From contig NZ_JAFEJK010000001.1 of NCBI RefSeq assembly GCF_016888515.1, positions 2,327,475-2,391,474 of the forward strand: a stretch of 64,000 bases of DNA, in the 5' to 3' direction. A program made the translations under genes and the position numbers. Positions 48,938 through 56,477 of this stretch are shown piece by piece. The notes beneath the pieces were generated by a model. That model had not been told where the DNA came from and ran no database searches. It saw only the letters and a list, made by a program, of their open reading frames with translations. The stretch's first letter is position 1, and each line of letters begins with the position of its first letter. The DNA is from Shimia biformata (GTDB taxonomy: Bacteria > Pseudomonadota > Alphaproteobacteria > Rhodobacterales > Rhodobacteraceae).

Positions 48938-51346
48938 ATGAAGACCACCACCCGAGTTGTCGTGATCGGCGGCGGAGTCGTCGGCTGTTCGGTTCTCTAT
49001 CACCTGACCAAGTTGGGCTGGTCGGACGTGATGCTGGTCGAACGGTCCGAATTGACCAGCGGCAGCACATGGCATGCCGCAGGCGGATTTCACACGCTGA
49101 ACGGCGACACCAACATGGCCGCGCTTCAGGGCTATACCATCCGTCTTTACAAAGAGTTGGAAGAGATCACCGGCATGTCCTGCGGGCTGCACCATGTCGG
49201 TGGCGTGACGCTGGCCGACAACCGCGACCGCTTTGACATGCTTCTGGCCGAACGCGCCAAACACCGGTTCATGGGGCTTGAGACCGAGATCGTGACCCCG
49301 GACGAGATCAAAAAGATCGCCCCGATCACCAATACCGACGGCATCATCGGCGCGCTTTACGATCCGCTTGACGGGCATCTTGACCCCTCGGGCACCACCC
49401 ATGCCTATGCCAGGGCCGCGCGTATGGGCGGGGCCACGATTGAAACCCATTGCATGGTCAAGGGAACCAACCAGCGTGCCGATGGCACGTGGGACGTGGT
49501 GACCGACAAAGGCACGATCCATACCGAACATGTGGTCAATGCCGGCGGTCTCTGGGCGCGCGAAGTCGGCGCGATGGCAGGCATCTACTTCCCGCTGCAC
49601 CCGATGGAGCATCAATACATCGTCACCGACGACATCCCCGAAATTTATGAACGCGGACAGGAACATCCCCATGTGATGGACCCCGCCGGGGAAAGCTATC
49701 TGCGGCAGGAAGGGCGCGGGTTGTGCATCGGGTTCTACGAACAGCCCTGCCGCCCCTGGGCGGTGGACGGGACGCCGTGGAATTTTGGCCATGAACTGTT
49801 GCCAGACGACTTTAACAAGATCGAACAAAGCATTGAATTTGCATATAAACGCTTCCCCGTTTTGGCGACGGCCGGGGTGAAGTCGGTGATCCACGGCCCC
49901 TTCACCTTTGCCCCCGACGGCAACCCGCTGGTCGGCCCGGTGCCGGGGATGCGCAACTATTGGTCGGCCTGCGCGGTCATGGCCGGGTTCAGTCAGGGCG
50001 GCGGTGTCGGGCTGATGCTGGCGCAATGGATGATCGAGGGCGAATGCGAGCGTGACACCTTCGCCATGGATTGCGCCCGCTTCGGCGACTGGATCACGCC
50101 CGGCTATACCCGGCCCAAGGTGATCGAGAACTATCAGAAACGGTTTTCCGTCTCTTACCCGAACGAGGAACTCCCCGCGGCGCGCCCGTTCCGCCAGACC
50201 CCGATGTATGACATCTTTGACGGGATGGGCGCGGTCTGGGGCCATCAATACGGGCTTGAGGTGGTGAATTACTTTGCCCAAGACCCTGAACCGAGGTTTG
50301 AAACGCCCAGTTTCCGCCGCTCCAACGCCTTCGACGCCACCGCGCGCGAGGTGAACTCTGTCCGCCAAGCTGTTGGAATCAATGAGGTTCACAATTTCGG
50401 CAAATACCTCGTCACCGGCCCCGGCGCGCGCGGCTGGCTGGACAGGATCATGGCCGGGCGCATTCCCGCGCCGGGGCGTCTCAGCCTCACACCGATGCTG
50501 TCGCCCAAGGGCCGGCTGATCGGGGATTTCACCGTGTCCTGCCTTGCCGATGACGCCTTCCAGCTGACCGCCTCTTACGGCAGTCAGGCCTATCACATGC
50601 GCTGGTTCCAGATGAACGAGGCGGATGGCGTCACGGTCGAAAACATCTCGGATCGCCTGAACGGGTTCCAGATCGCAGGCCCAAAGGCACGCGAGGTGCT
50701 GGCCGCCTGCACGCGGGCAGACATTTCGACCATGCGCTTCATGGACGTGCGCCAGATGACGATTGGCCTGACGGACTGCCTTGTGCAGCGGGTCAGCTAT
50801 ACCGGGGATCTCGGCTATGAGATCTATTGCGACCCGATGGCGCAACGGTCGCTCTGGCACACGCTCTGGGGTGCGGGCCAAGACCACGGCATGAAACCCT
50901 TTGGCATGCGGGCGATGATGTCGCTGCGGCTGGACAAGTTCTTCGGCTCGTGGCTCAGCGAATTCTCACCCGATTACACGGCGGCCGAAACCGGGCTGGA
51001 CCGCTTTATCTCTTTCAAGAAGAACGTTGATTTCATTGGAAGAACCGCCGCCGAAGCAGAACGTGAAACCGGCCCCGCCCGCACGCTTTGCGCCTTCGAG
51101 GTCGACGCCGAAGATGCCGATGTCACCGCCTATGAACCGATCTGGCTTGAGGGCGAGGTCGTGGGTTTCTGCACCTCGGGCGGCTACAGCCACCATGCGC
51201 AGAAATCCATCGCGCAGGGGTTCATTCCAACCGACAGGCTACGCGATGACCTTGAAGTCGAGATCGAGATCCTCGGCCAGATGCGCCCCGCCCGCCGCCT
51301 GATGACGCCGCTCTTTGACCCGGATAGCGCCCGAATGCGCGGTTGA
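48938..51346 (+). CDS. Dimethylglycine/sarcosine dehydrogenase-like flavoprotein (DAO + FAO_M + GcvT)
   Basis: This 802-residue enzyme has an N-terminal FAD domain (VVVIGGGVVGCSVLYHL, G11-G16) and the STWHAAGGFHTL motif, whose His is the covalent flavin site in this family. A central FAO_M linker (QTPMYDIFDGMGAVWGHQYGLEVVNYF) and a C-terminal GcvT/aminomethyltransferase pair (FGKYLVTGPGARGWLDRIMAG; SYTGDLGYEIYC) bind tetrahydrofolate. It should oxidatively demethylate dimethylglycine, sarcosine or a related N-methyl compound and capture the one-carbon unit as methylene-THF. That links it metabolically to the C1 operon at 12-14.7 kb. Exact substrate unresolved. Confidence 0.92.
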   Translation: MKTTTRVVVIGGGVVGCSVLYHLTKLGWSDVMLVERSELTSGSTWHAAGGFHTLNGDTNMAALQGYTIRLYKELEEITGMSCGLHHVGGVTLADNRDRFDMLLAERAKHRFMGLETEIVTPDEIKKIAPITNTDGIIGALYDPLDGHLDPSGTTHAYARAARMGGATIETHCMVKGTNQRADGTWDVVTDKGTIHTEHVVNAGGLWAREVGAMAGIYFPLHPMEHQYIVTDDIPEIYERGQEHPHVMDPAGESYLRQEGRGLCIGFYEQPCRPWAVDGTPWNFGHELLPDDFNKIEQSIEFAYKRFPVLATAGVKSVIHGPFTFAPDGNPLVGPVPGMRNYWSACAVMAGFSQGGGVGLMLAQWMIEGECERDTFAMDCARFGDWITPGYTRPKVIENYQKRFSVSYPNEELPAARPFRQTPMYDIFDGMGAVWGHQYGLEVVNYFAQDPEPRFETPSFRRSNAFDATAREVNSVRQAVGINEVHNFGKYLVTGPGARGWLDRIMAGRIPAPGRLSLTPMLSPKGRLIGDFTVSCLADDAFQLTASYGSQAYHMRWFQMNEADGVTVENISDRLNGFQIAGPKAREVLAACTRADISTMRFMDVRQMTIGLTDCLVQRVSYTGDLGYEIYCDPMAQRSLWHTLWGAGQDHGMKPFGMRAMMSLRLDKFFGSWLSEFSPDYTAAETGLDRFISFKKNVDFIGRTAAEAERETGPARTLCAFEVDAEDADVTAYEPIWLEGEVVGFCTSGGYSHHAQKSIAQGFIPTDRLRDDLEVEIEILGQMRPARRLMTPLFDPDSARMRG

Positions 51347-51360
51347 CCCTTTCGCGTCCG

Positions 51361-51414
51361 CTTCTTTCTTGCCTAAATACTCCCGCCGGAGGCGTTCCGC
51401 CGCCTCCGGCATGT
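51361..51414. repeat. Dispersed intergenic motif, copy 2, with hairpin
   Basis: CTTCTTTCTTGCCTAAATAC and TCCCGCCGGAGGCG match the copy at 34821. It leads into a stem, CCGGAGGCG (51386-51394) with CGCCTCCGG (51401-51409), around a 6-nt loop. It starts 14 bp after the dehydrogenase stop and may act as a terminator or processing site. Confidence 0.75.
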
Positions 51415-51436
51415 GAAACAGCCAAGGAAAAGCGCC

Positions 51437-52039
51437 ATGATCACGATCCTGATCCCTGCTGCGGGCGCGTCGTCCCGGATGGCGGGCACGGACAAGCTGA
51501 TGCGCCGGGTCGACGGCGTGCCGCTTCTGGCGCGCACGGTTGACCGGGCGCTGGCGACAGGAGCTCGGGTCATCGTCACCCTGCCCGCAACGGATCACCC
51601 CCGCGCAGCGGCGCTGGCCGGAAAGGACGTGACGGTTGTGGCTGTTCCCGACCGCGACCGGGGCATGTCGCGGTCCCTTGTGCGGGGGGCGGCGCAGGCG
51701 GATCCCGCATTGCCGCTGATGATCCTGCCCGCGGATATGCCCGATCTCGACAGCGACGACCTGCGCACCCTGATCGCCGCCCGCACCACGGCGCCCGTGG
51801 GCGCGATCCTGCGTGGGTCCGGCGCCGATGGCACCCCCGGCCACCCGGTCCTGTTTCCACCCTCTGACCTGCCCGGCTTCGCCCGGCTGGAAGGCGACCA
51901 GGGCGCTCGCGAGATCCTTGCCCGCGCCGCGTCGCGCCTGGTGATGGTGCCCTTGCCCGGCACCCATGCCCTGACCGATCTGGACACCGCCGACGACTGG
52001 GCACGCTGGGAGGCGCAGCACCAGGAGGGTGCGACCTGA
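51437..52039 (+). CDS. MobA/MocA-like nucleotidyltransferase
   Basis: This 200-residue GT-A-fold NTP transferase opens ITILIPAAGASSRMAGTDKLMRRVDGVPLLARTV, the nucleotide-binding signature of the MobA/MocA group (consensus LAAGxSxRMGxxK, here with A-G-T-D-K). The metal-binding Asp motif is ILPADMPDL (the usual PxDxP). It may add CMP or GMP to molybdopterin; the membrane formate dehydrogenase at 59-63 kb is a molybdoenzyme that could need this. Other NTP-transferase roles are possible. ATG 51437 follows AAGGAAA. It lies 90 bp after the flavoprotein, beyond a hairpin. Confidence 0.82.
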   Translation: MITILIPAAGASSRMAGTDKLMRRVDGVPLLARTVDRALATGARVIVTLPATDHPRAAALAGKDVTVVAVPDRDRGMSRSLVRGAAQADPALPLMILPADMPDLDSDDLRTLIAARTTAPVGAILRGSGADGTPGHPVLFPPSDLPGFARLEGDQGAREILARAASRLVMVPLPGTHALTDLDTADDWARWEAQHQEGAT

Positions 52040-52227
52040 TCTGACGTCACGTCGTTTCCGCCGTCATCGCCGCATTTCGGCAAACTTGCCACGGCGCGCG
52101 TCTGGTGGTCATAATGGCAACACCCTAGATATGACGCGACCGAAGGTTGGCGCGTTTTGCCTGTTGCGTATCACCGCGGATGGCCGCCCTGCCCTTGGTG
52201 TGTTCATACCAGTGTACGGCAAAGGTA

Positions 52228-52908
52228 ATGCCAATGACCCCAGATCCCGATATCGCCCTGCCCAAAGGCGAACGCACCCGGCGCAAGATCCTGACCGCCA
52301 CCCTTGAAATCGTTGCCAGGAAAGGCGTCAACGGCGTCACCCATCGCGCCGTGGCCCGTAGAGCGGGGGTCAGCCTGTCGACAACGACCTATCATTTCGA
52401 CAACCTCGAAGACATGCTGGTGAAAGCATGGGACATGATCGAGACCGTCTGGGCCGACAAGCTGGAAGAGACTCTTCATGCCTTTATTCAGCGGGTCGAC
52501 ACCTCTGGCCTGTCCCCGACCAGTTCGCTCGCCTTCCGGGAAGGGCTGCGGGACGAGCTGGCTTATCTGGCGATCCATTACCTGCACAATCCGACACCGG
52601 ACCGGCGCATCCGCCTGATGGCAGAGATGCGTTTCACCTATGAGGCCGGTCATCTGGTCGAACTGCAAGAGCGCATGGACACCTATCGCAACGCCGTGAT
52701 CGCGCGGTTGCGCGTTCTGCCGGAAAAGGCCGGCTCCGAGACGCCGGACCTGGATGCATCGATCCTGTTTGACGCGGTCCAGACGATGCAGTTCCGGGCA
52801 CTGACCCATCCGATCGAGGCGCACCGGCATTACCTCTTGGCCCGTGTGCGCCGCTATCTGGGCTGGTTCCTCAACTGTCAGGCACCGGTGATCGCGAATC
52901 CCAATTGA
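52228..52908 (+). CDS. TetR-family transcriptional regulator
   Basis: This 226-residue regulator has the N-terminal helix-turn-helix GERTRRKILTATLEIVARKGVNGVTHRAVARRAGVSLSTTTYHFDNLEDML, of the TetR_N type that treats 'STTTYHF' as recognition helix. The C-terminal domain is all-helical and of the type seen in BetI-like and RutR-like relatives. The ATG at 52228 follows AAAGG; ATG 52234 is possible. No clear operator was found in the 188-bp upstream gap, and no divergent partner exists, so its target is unknown. Confidence 0.88.
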   Translation: MPMTPDPDIALPKGERTRRKILTATLEIVARKGVNGVTHRAVARRAGVSLSTTTYHFDNLEDMLVKAWDMIETVWADKLEETLHAFIQRVDTSGLSPTSSLAFREGLRDELAYLAIHYLHNPTPDRRIRLMAEMRFTYEAGHLVELQERMDTYRNAVIARLRVLPEKAGSETPDLDASILFDAVQTMQFRALTHPIEAHRHYLLARVRRYLGWFLNCQAPVIANPN

Positions 52909-52965
52909 CCAAATGTGGGTCGGACGGTGTAGGTAGGTAGGAACCCGCCCCGGAAAGGAACTGTC

Positions 52966-53343
52966 GTGATCAGCCTCTATATCAGTGTCCTGCGTCTCAT
53001 CAAGGCGATCTACCGAAGCTGGAATGTCCCGCATTTCCGCGCCGGGCTGACGCTGGCCGTCCTGATCCTGCTGTCTGGCACGATCTTTTACGTGCGGGTC
53101 GAAGGCTGGACATGGATCGACGCGCTGTATTTCAGCGCGGCCACCATGTCGACGGTCGGCTATGGCGATCTCGCGCCACAGACCGATATCGGCAAGATCT
53201 TTACGGTGATCTATATCTTCATGGGCATTGGTGTCTTTGTCGCGCTGTTTTCGCAATTTGCCCGTGCGCTGCTGAAATACGAAGATCAGGAAGACCGGGA
53301 AGACCGCGCCGACAAAAAGAAAAAAGGGCCGCCCAGCACCTAG
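52966..53343 (+). CDS. Small two-helix potassium channel
   Basis: This 125-residue ion channel (Ion_trans_2 type) has two membrane helices (about residues 27-45 and 78-100) around a pore loop with the K+ selectivity filter T63-V-G-Y-G-D68. It would work as a tetramer in the inner membrane. There is no RCK/TrkA_N regulatory domain; instead a highly charged tail follows (EDQEDREDRADKKKKG). The start is GTG 52966 behind GGAAAGGAA. It is convergent with the DEAD-box helicase gene. Confidence 0.9.
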   Translation: MISLYISVLRLIKAIYRSWNVPHFRAGLTLAVLILLSGTIFYVRVEGWTWIDALYFSAATMSTVGYGDLAPQTDIGKIFTVIYIFMGIGVFVALFSQFARALLKYEDQEDREDRADKKKKGPPST

Positions 53344-53363
53344 GCGACCCTTTGACGTTTTTT
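53323..53363. terminator. Bidirectional terminator between the K+ channel and helicase genes
   Basis: AAAGGGCCGCC (53323-53333) and GGCGACCCTTT (53343-53353) pair with one mismatch. Plus-strand reading gives GACGTTTTTT after the stem; minus-strand reading gives TTTTTTCTTTTT. It overlaps the last codons of the channel gene. Confidence 0.75.
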
Positions 53364-53375
53364 GGAAACCGGCGC

Positions 53376-54683
53376 TCAGGCCGCGCGGCGGCGCGGACGG
53401 CGGCGGCGCGACTGGCCGGGCGCCTTCTGGCCCTGTGCCTGTCCCTGTCCTTGTCCCTGCCCCTGACGCTGGCCCTGACCACCGCCGGGTTTACCACCGC
53501 GACGACGGCGGTTGCCGTTGCGCTTGGCGCCATCGCCGGAACCGCCACCCGACAGCGGGCTGGTGCCGCTGGCGACGGGGATCTCCATCTTCATGACCTT
53601 CTGGATCTGCTTCAGCTGATCCGCCTCGTCCGGCGAGCAGAAGGCGATCGCCTCGCCTTCACGTCCGGCACGGGCGGTGCGGCCGATGCGGTGGACATAG
53701 TTGTCGGGCACATTCGGCAGGTCATAGTTGATGACATAGGCCACGCCGGGAATGTCGATCCCGCGCGCGGCGACATCGGTGGCAACCAGAATGGTGATCT
53801 CGCCGGCCCGGAACGCCTTGATCGCGCGGTCGCGCTGGCCCTGGCTCTTGTTGCCGTGGATCGAGGCGGCGTTATAGCCATCGGCCACCAGCCCCTTCAT
53901 CAGCTTCTCGGCACCGTGCTTGGTGCGCGCAAAGACCAGCGTCAGCGCGTTCAGGTCTTCCGACAGGATTTCGCGCAGCTTCTTGGGCTTCAGGCTCTGG
54001 TCGATGAAATGCACCGATTGCGTGATCTTGTCAGCGGCCTTGCCCGGAGGCGACACCTGCACCCGTTTCGGGTTGTCGAGATAGGTGGCCGACAACTCTT
54101 CCATCTGTTTCGGCATGGTGGCCGAGAACAGCATGGTCTGGCGCGGGGTGCCCAGTTGCGGGGCGATCTTGCGCAGGGCGTGGATAAAGCCGAGGTCCAG
54201 CATCTGGTCGGCCTCGTCCAGAACCAGGTGGCGCACGGTCGACAGGTCGATGGCGCGGCGGTCCATCAGGTCGATCAGGCGGCCCGGCGTGGCGACAAGG
54301 ATGTCGGTGCCACGGGTCAGCATGTTGATCTGCTTGCCGATGGATTGGCCGCCAACCACGGTGACGACGCGGATTTTGGTGCCCTTGGTCAAGTTGCGCA
54401 GGCTTTCGGCGATCTGGTTCACCAGTTCGCGGGTCGGCGCAAGGATCAGCGCCTTGGCGGTCTTGGGATCGGGTTTGCCGGGCTGTGCCAGCAGGTGATC
54501 GATCAGCGGCAGGCCAAAGGCCAGCGTCTTGCCGGTTCCGGTCTGGGCCAGCCCAAGGATGTCGTGGCCCTCAAGGGCATAAGGCACGGCCTGCGCCTGG
54601 ATCGGGGTGGGTTGATCGAACCCCGCCTGTTTCAGGGCGGTGTTCAGCGCCGGGGCGAGGCCCAGCATGTCAAAGTCAAACAA
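53376..54683 (-). CDS. DEAD-box ATP-dependent RNA helicase (RhlE-like)
   Basis: This roughly 435-residue helicase shows all core motifs in order: Q motif (GFDQPTPIQ), Walker A AQTGTGKT, PTRELVNQI, TPGRLIDL, DEAD as VLDEADQML, SAT, and in domain 2 the ARGIDIPGV and HRIGRTARAGREG motifs. The C-terminal tail is low-complexity (QGQGQGQG, then RRRRPRRR) and likely binds RNA non-specifically. It acts in RNA unwinding, ribosome assembly or cold adaptation. No good ATG precedes LFDFDMLGL, so I use TTG 54683; ATG 54668 is the alternative. The upstream 299-bp gap shows nothing else. Confidence 0.92.
   Translation of the reverse strand: MFDFDMLGLAPALNTALKQAGFDQPTPIQAQAVPYALEGHDILGLAQTGTGKTLAFGLPLIDHLLAQPGKPDPKTAKALILAPTRELVNQIAESLRNLTKGTKIRVVTVVGGQSIGKQINMLTRGTDILVATPGRLIDLMDRRAIDLSTVRHLVLDEADQMLDLGFIHALRKIAPQLGTPRQTMLFSATMPKQMEELSATYLDNPKRVQVSPPGKAADKITQSVHFIDQSLKPKKLREILSEDLNALTLVFARTKHGAEKLMKGLVADGYNAASIHGNKSQGQRDRAIKAFRAGEITILVATDVAARGIDIPGVAYVINYDLPNVPDNYVHRIGRTARAGREGEAIAFCSPDEADQLKQIQKVMKMEIPVASGTSPLSGGGSGDGAKRNGNRRRRGGKPGGGQGQRQGQGQGQGQAQGQKAPGQSRRRRPRRRAA
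53431..53480. repeat. Short tandem repeats coding the helicase Gly-Gln tail
   Basis: Repeated CTGTCC/CTGACC/CTTGTCC hexamers on the plus strand encode the (GQ)n tail of the helicase. The array is imperfect, about six to eight units. It could vary in number between strains through slippage. Confidence 0.6.
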
Positions 54684-54982
54684 ATCAAGTCTTTCTCGGC
54701 CCCTGTGGTTGAGGGGTCCGGGTTCTGGTGGCCGCGGAATTGCGCCACAAACGGGGTTCATGCGGCCTCGGGCTCAGACGGGCGTGTCCCGACTGTCCGG
54801 CCGTGTTGTCATCGAACCCTGCGTGATGGGGAACTGGTGGATTGGGTCGCTGTCGGCCTCTCCTCGGGGCCGGGCATACTCACGCGGCAGCGCAGCGACA
54901 GGGGCCATGTGGGGCATATCGCGTTCGAAGTCAAGGCATTTGGCGGGGAACGCACAGCGCAATCGGTCGGCGGCCCGTCACG

Positions 54983-56317
54983 TCAGCTGCCCCAGACGGC
55001 CATTTTCCGGTCGATGGTCTTGCGCGACACGCCAAGCCGCCGGGCGGCTTCGGCGCGGTTGCCGTCGCAATTGTCCAGCACATGCATGATGTGGCGCTGC
55101 ACCACCAGGTCGAGGTCCTCGATCGCACGCGCGCCGGTCACGCTGCCTGACCCGGCGAATTCTTCCGGGAATTCTCCAAGGATTACAGAGCGTTCGATCA
55201 TGTTCTTCAACTCGCGCACATTGCCCGGCCAGTCATAGCGGCGCAGTTTGAGAAGCGAATCCTCGTCCAACTCCAGCGCGGGCATGCCCAGCATCCGCGA
55301 GAACCGCGCCATGAAGAACGACGCCAGTTCGACGATGTCTTCCGAGCGGCTCGACAACGGCGGCATCTCGATCTTGACCACGTTGATGCGGTGGTAAAGG
55401 TCGGCGCGGAAGCGGCCTTCGTCCATTGCCTTGTCCAGATCGGCATTGGTGGCAAAGAGGAAGCGCAGATCCAGCGGGATTTCACGTTCCGCCCCGACCG
55501 GGCGCACCTTCTTGTCCTCAAGCACCCGCAGCAGCGCGGCCTGAAGCTGGTCCGGCATCTGCGCGATCTCGTCCAGGAACAGGGTGCCGCCATCCGCCAG
55601 CAGCAACAGGCCCGGTTTCAGGCGGTCGTCGGCCTCGACCACGCCGAAGAGTTCGGTGGCGATCCGGTCCGGGGCCATGGCCGCGCAATTGACCGCGACA
55701 AAGGGCTTTTCGGCGCGATCGGACAGCTGGTGCATCTGGCGCGCAGCCAGTTCCTTGCCGGTTCCGCTGGCGCCGGTGAACAGCACATGGGTCGGCAGCG
55801 GCGCAAGACGCGCCAGCATGTTGCGCACTTCCGAAAGGGCCTCGGAGGTGCCCAGAAGCTGGCCCCGGTCGACCTCGCTGTAAAGTTCGCGGCGCAGAAG
55901 GACGTTGTCGCGGCGCAGGTATTTGCGATCCAGCGTGCGCGCCACCGCGCCAAGGATCTGGTTGGCGCGAAACGGTTTCAGCACGAAATCGCTGACCCCG
56001 GCGCGCAGCGCGGCAATCGCGGTTTCAAGGTCGGCATAGGCGGTGATCAGGATCGTGTCGGCAAAGAACCCCTTGCGGCGTTGTTCTGCCACCCAGTCAA
56101 GCCCCGTTCCCCCCGGCATGATATTGTCCAGGATCACAAGGTCGAAATGGGCGTCATCCAGCCGCTGCGACGCCTCTTGCGGCGACCCGGCCTGTTCGAC
56201 CCGCTTGACGCGCGGTCCCAGGATCTTGGTCAGGAAATTGCGCATCCCCGGTTCGTCGTCGATCACCAGGATCGACGCGCCGGCCAGCGTGCCGCCGTAT
56301 TCATCTGATTGGGTCAT
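54983..56317 (-). CDS. NtrC-family response regulator lacking the GAFTGA loop
   Basis: This 444-residue regulator has a receiver domain (D20, D21, phospho-acceptor D64 in VILDNIMPGG, K114), an AAA+ domain with Walker A GASGTGKE (182-189) and Walker B TLFLDE (245-250), and a C-terminal Fis-type helix-turn-helix (NRAEAARRLGVSRKTIDRKM). The GAFTGA loop that contacts sigma-54 is missing: ELFG (222-225) goes via VVEADDRLKPG straight to LADGG (240-244), about three residues shorter than usual. By analogy with Rhodobacter capsulatus NtrC, which also lacks GAFTGA, it may work with sigma-70. No histidine kinase is adjacent. Confidence 0.9.
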   Translation of the reverse strand: MTQSDEYGGTLAGASILVIDDEPGMRNFLTKILGPRVKRVEQAGSPQEASQRLDDAHFDLVILDNIMPGGTGLDWVAEQRRKGFFADTILITAYADLETAIAALRAGVSDFVLKPFRANQILGAVARTLDRKYLRRDNVLLRRELYSEVDRGQLLGTSEALSEVRNMLARLAPLPTHVLFTGASGTGKELAARQMHQLSDRAEKPFVAVNCAAMAPDRIATELFGVVEADDRLKPGLLLLADGGTLFLDEIAQMPDQLQAALLRVLEDKKVRPVGAEREIPLDLRFLFATNADLDKAMDEGRFRADLYHRINVVKIEMPPLSSRSEDIVELASFFMARFSRMLGMPALELDEDSLLKLRRYDWPGNVRELKNMIERSVILGEFPEEFAGSGSVTGARAIEDLDLVVQRHIMHVLDNCDGNRAEAARRLGVSRKTIDRKMAVWGS

Positions 56318-56343
56318 GGTGGTGTTTTACCGCAAGCCTGTCG

Positions 56344-56469
56344 CTAGTCCAGCCGAACGTTCTCTCCGGCGCTTTGTTCTGCGGTTGAAAAACCCGCCCT
56401 GTCCAGCGCGTATCCGGCGCCCAGGGCGATCACGATCATGGCGGCAAACCCAGCGAAAATGGTCTTCAT
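56344..56469 (-). CDS. 41-residue membrane peptide at the end of the formate dehydrogenase operon
   Basis: The frame starts 9 bp after the WD40-cytochrome stop and encodes a basic start (MKTIF), one hydrophobic helix (AGFAAMIVIALGAGYAL) and a polar tail (DRAGFSTAEQSAGENVRLD) ending at TAG. That is the outline of a single-pass inner-membrane peptide with its tail outside. GGGAG lies about 16 nt upstream of the ATG, a little far. Its position as the last gene of the operon suggests a small accessory subunit or assembly factor, by inference. It could also be a chance frame. Confidence 0.55.
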   Translation of the reverse strand: MKTIFAGFAAMIVIALGAGYALDRAGFSTAEQSAGENVRLD

Positions 56470-56477
56470 ATCCGGGA

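Noticed and set aside
48911-50887. A 658-codon minus-strand frame opposite the dimethylglycine dehydrogenase-like gene
   Set aside because: Antisense shadow of a gene with clear FAD and GcvT motifs; no ribosome site or domain.
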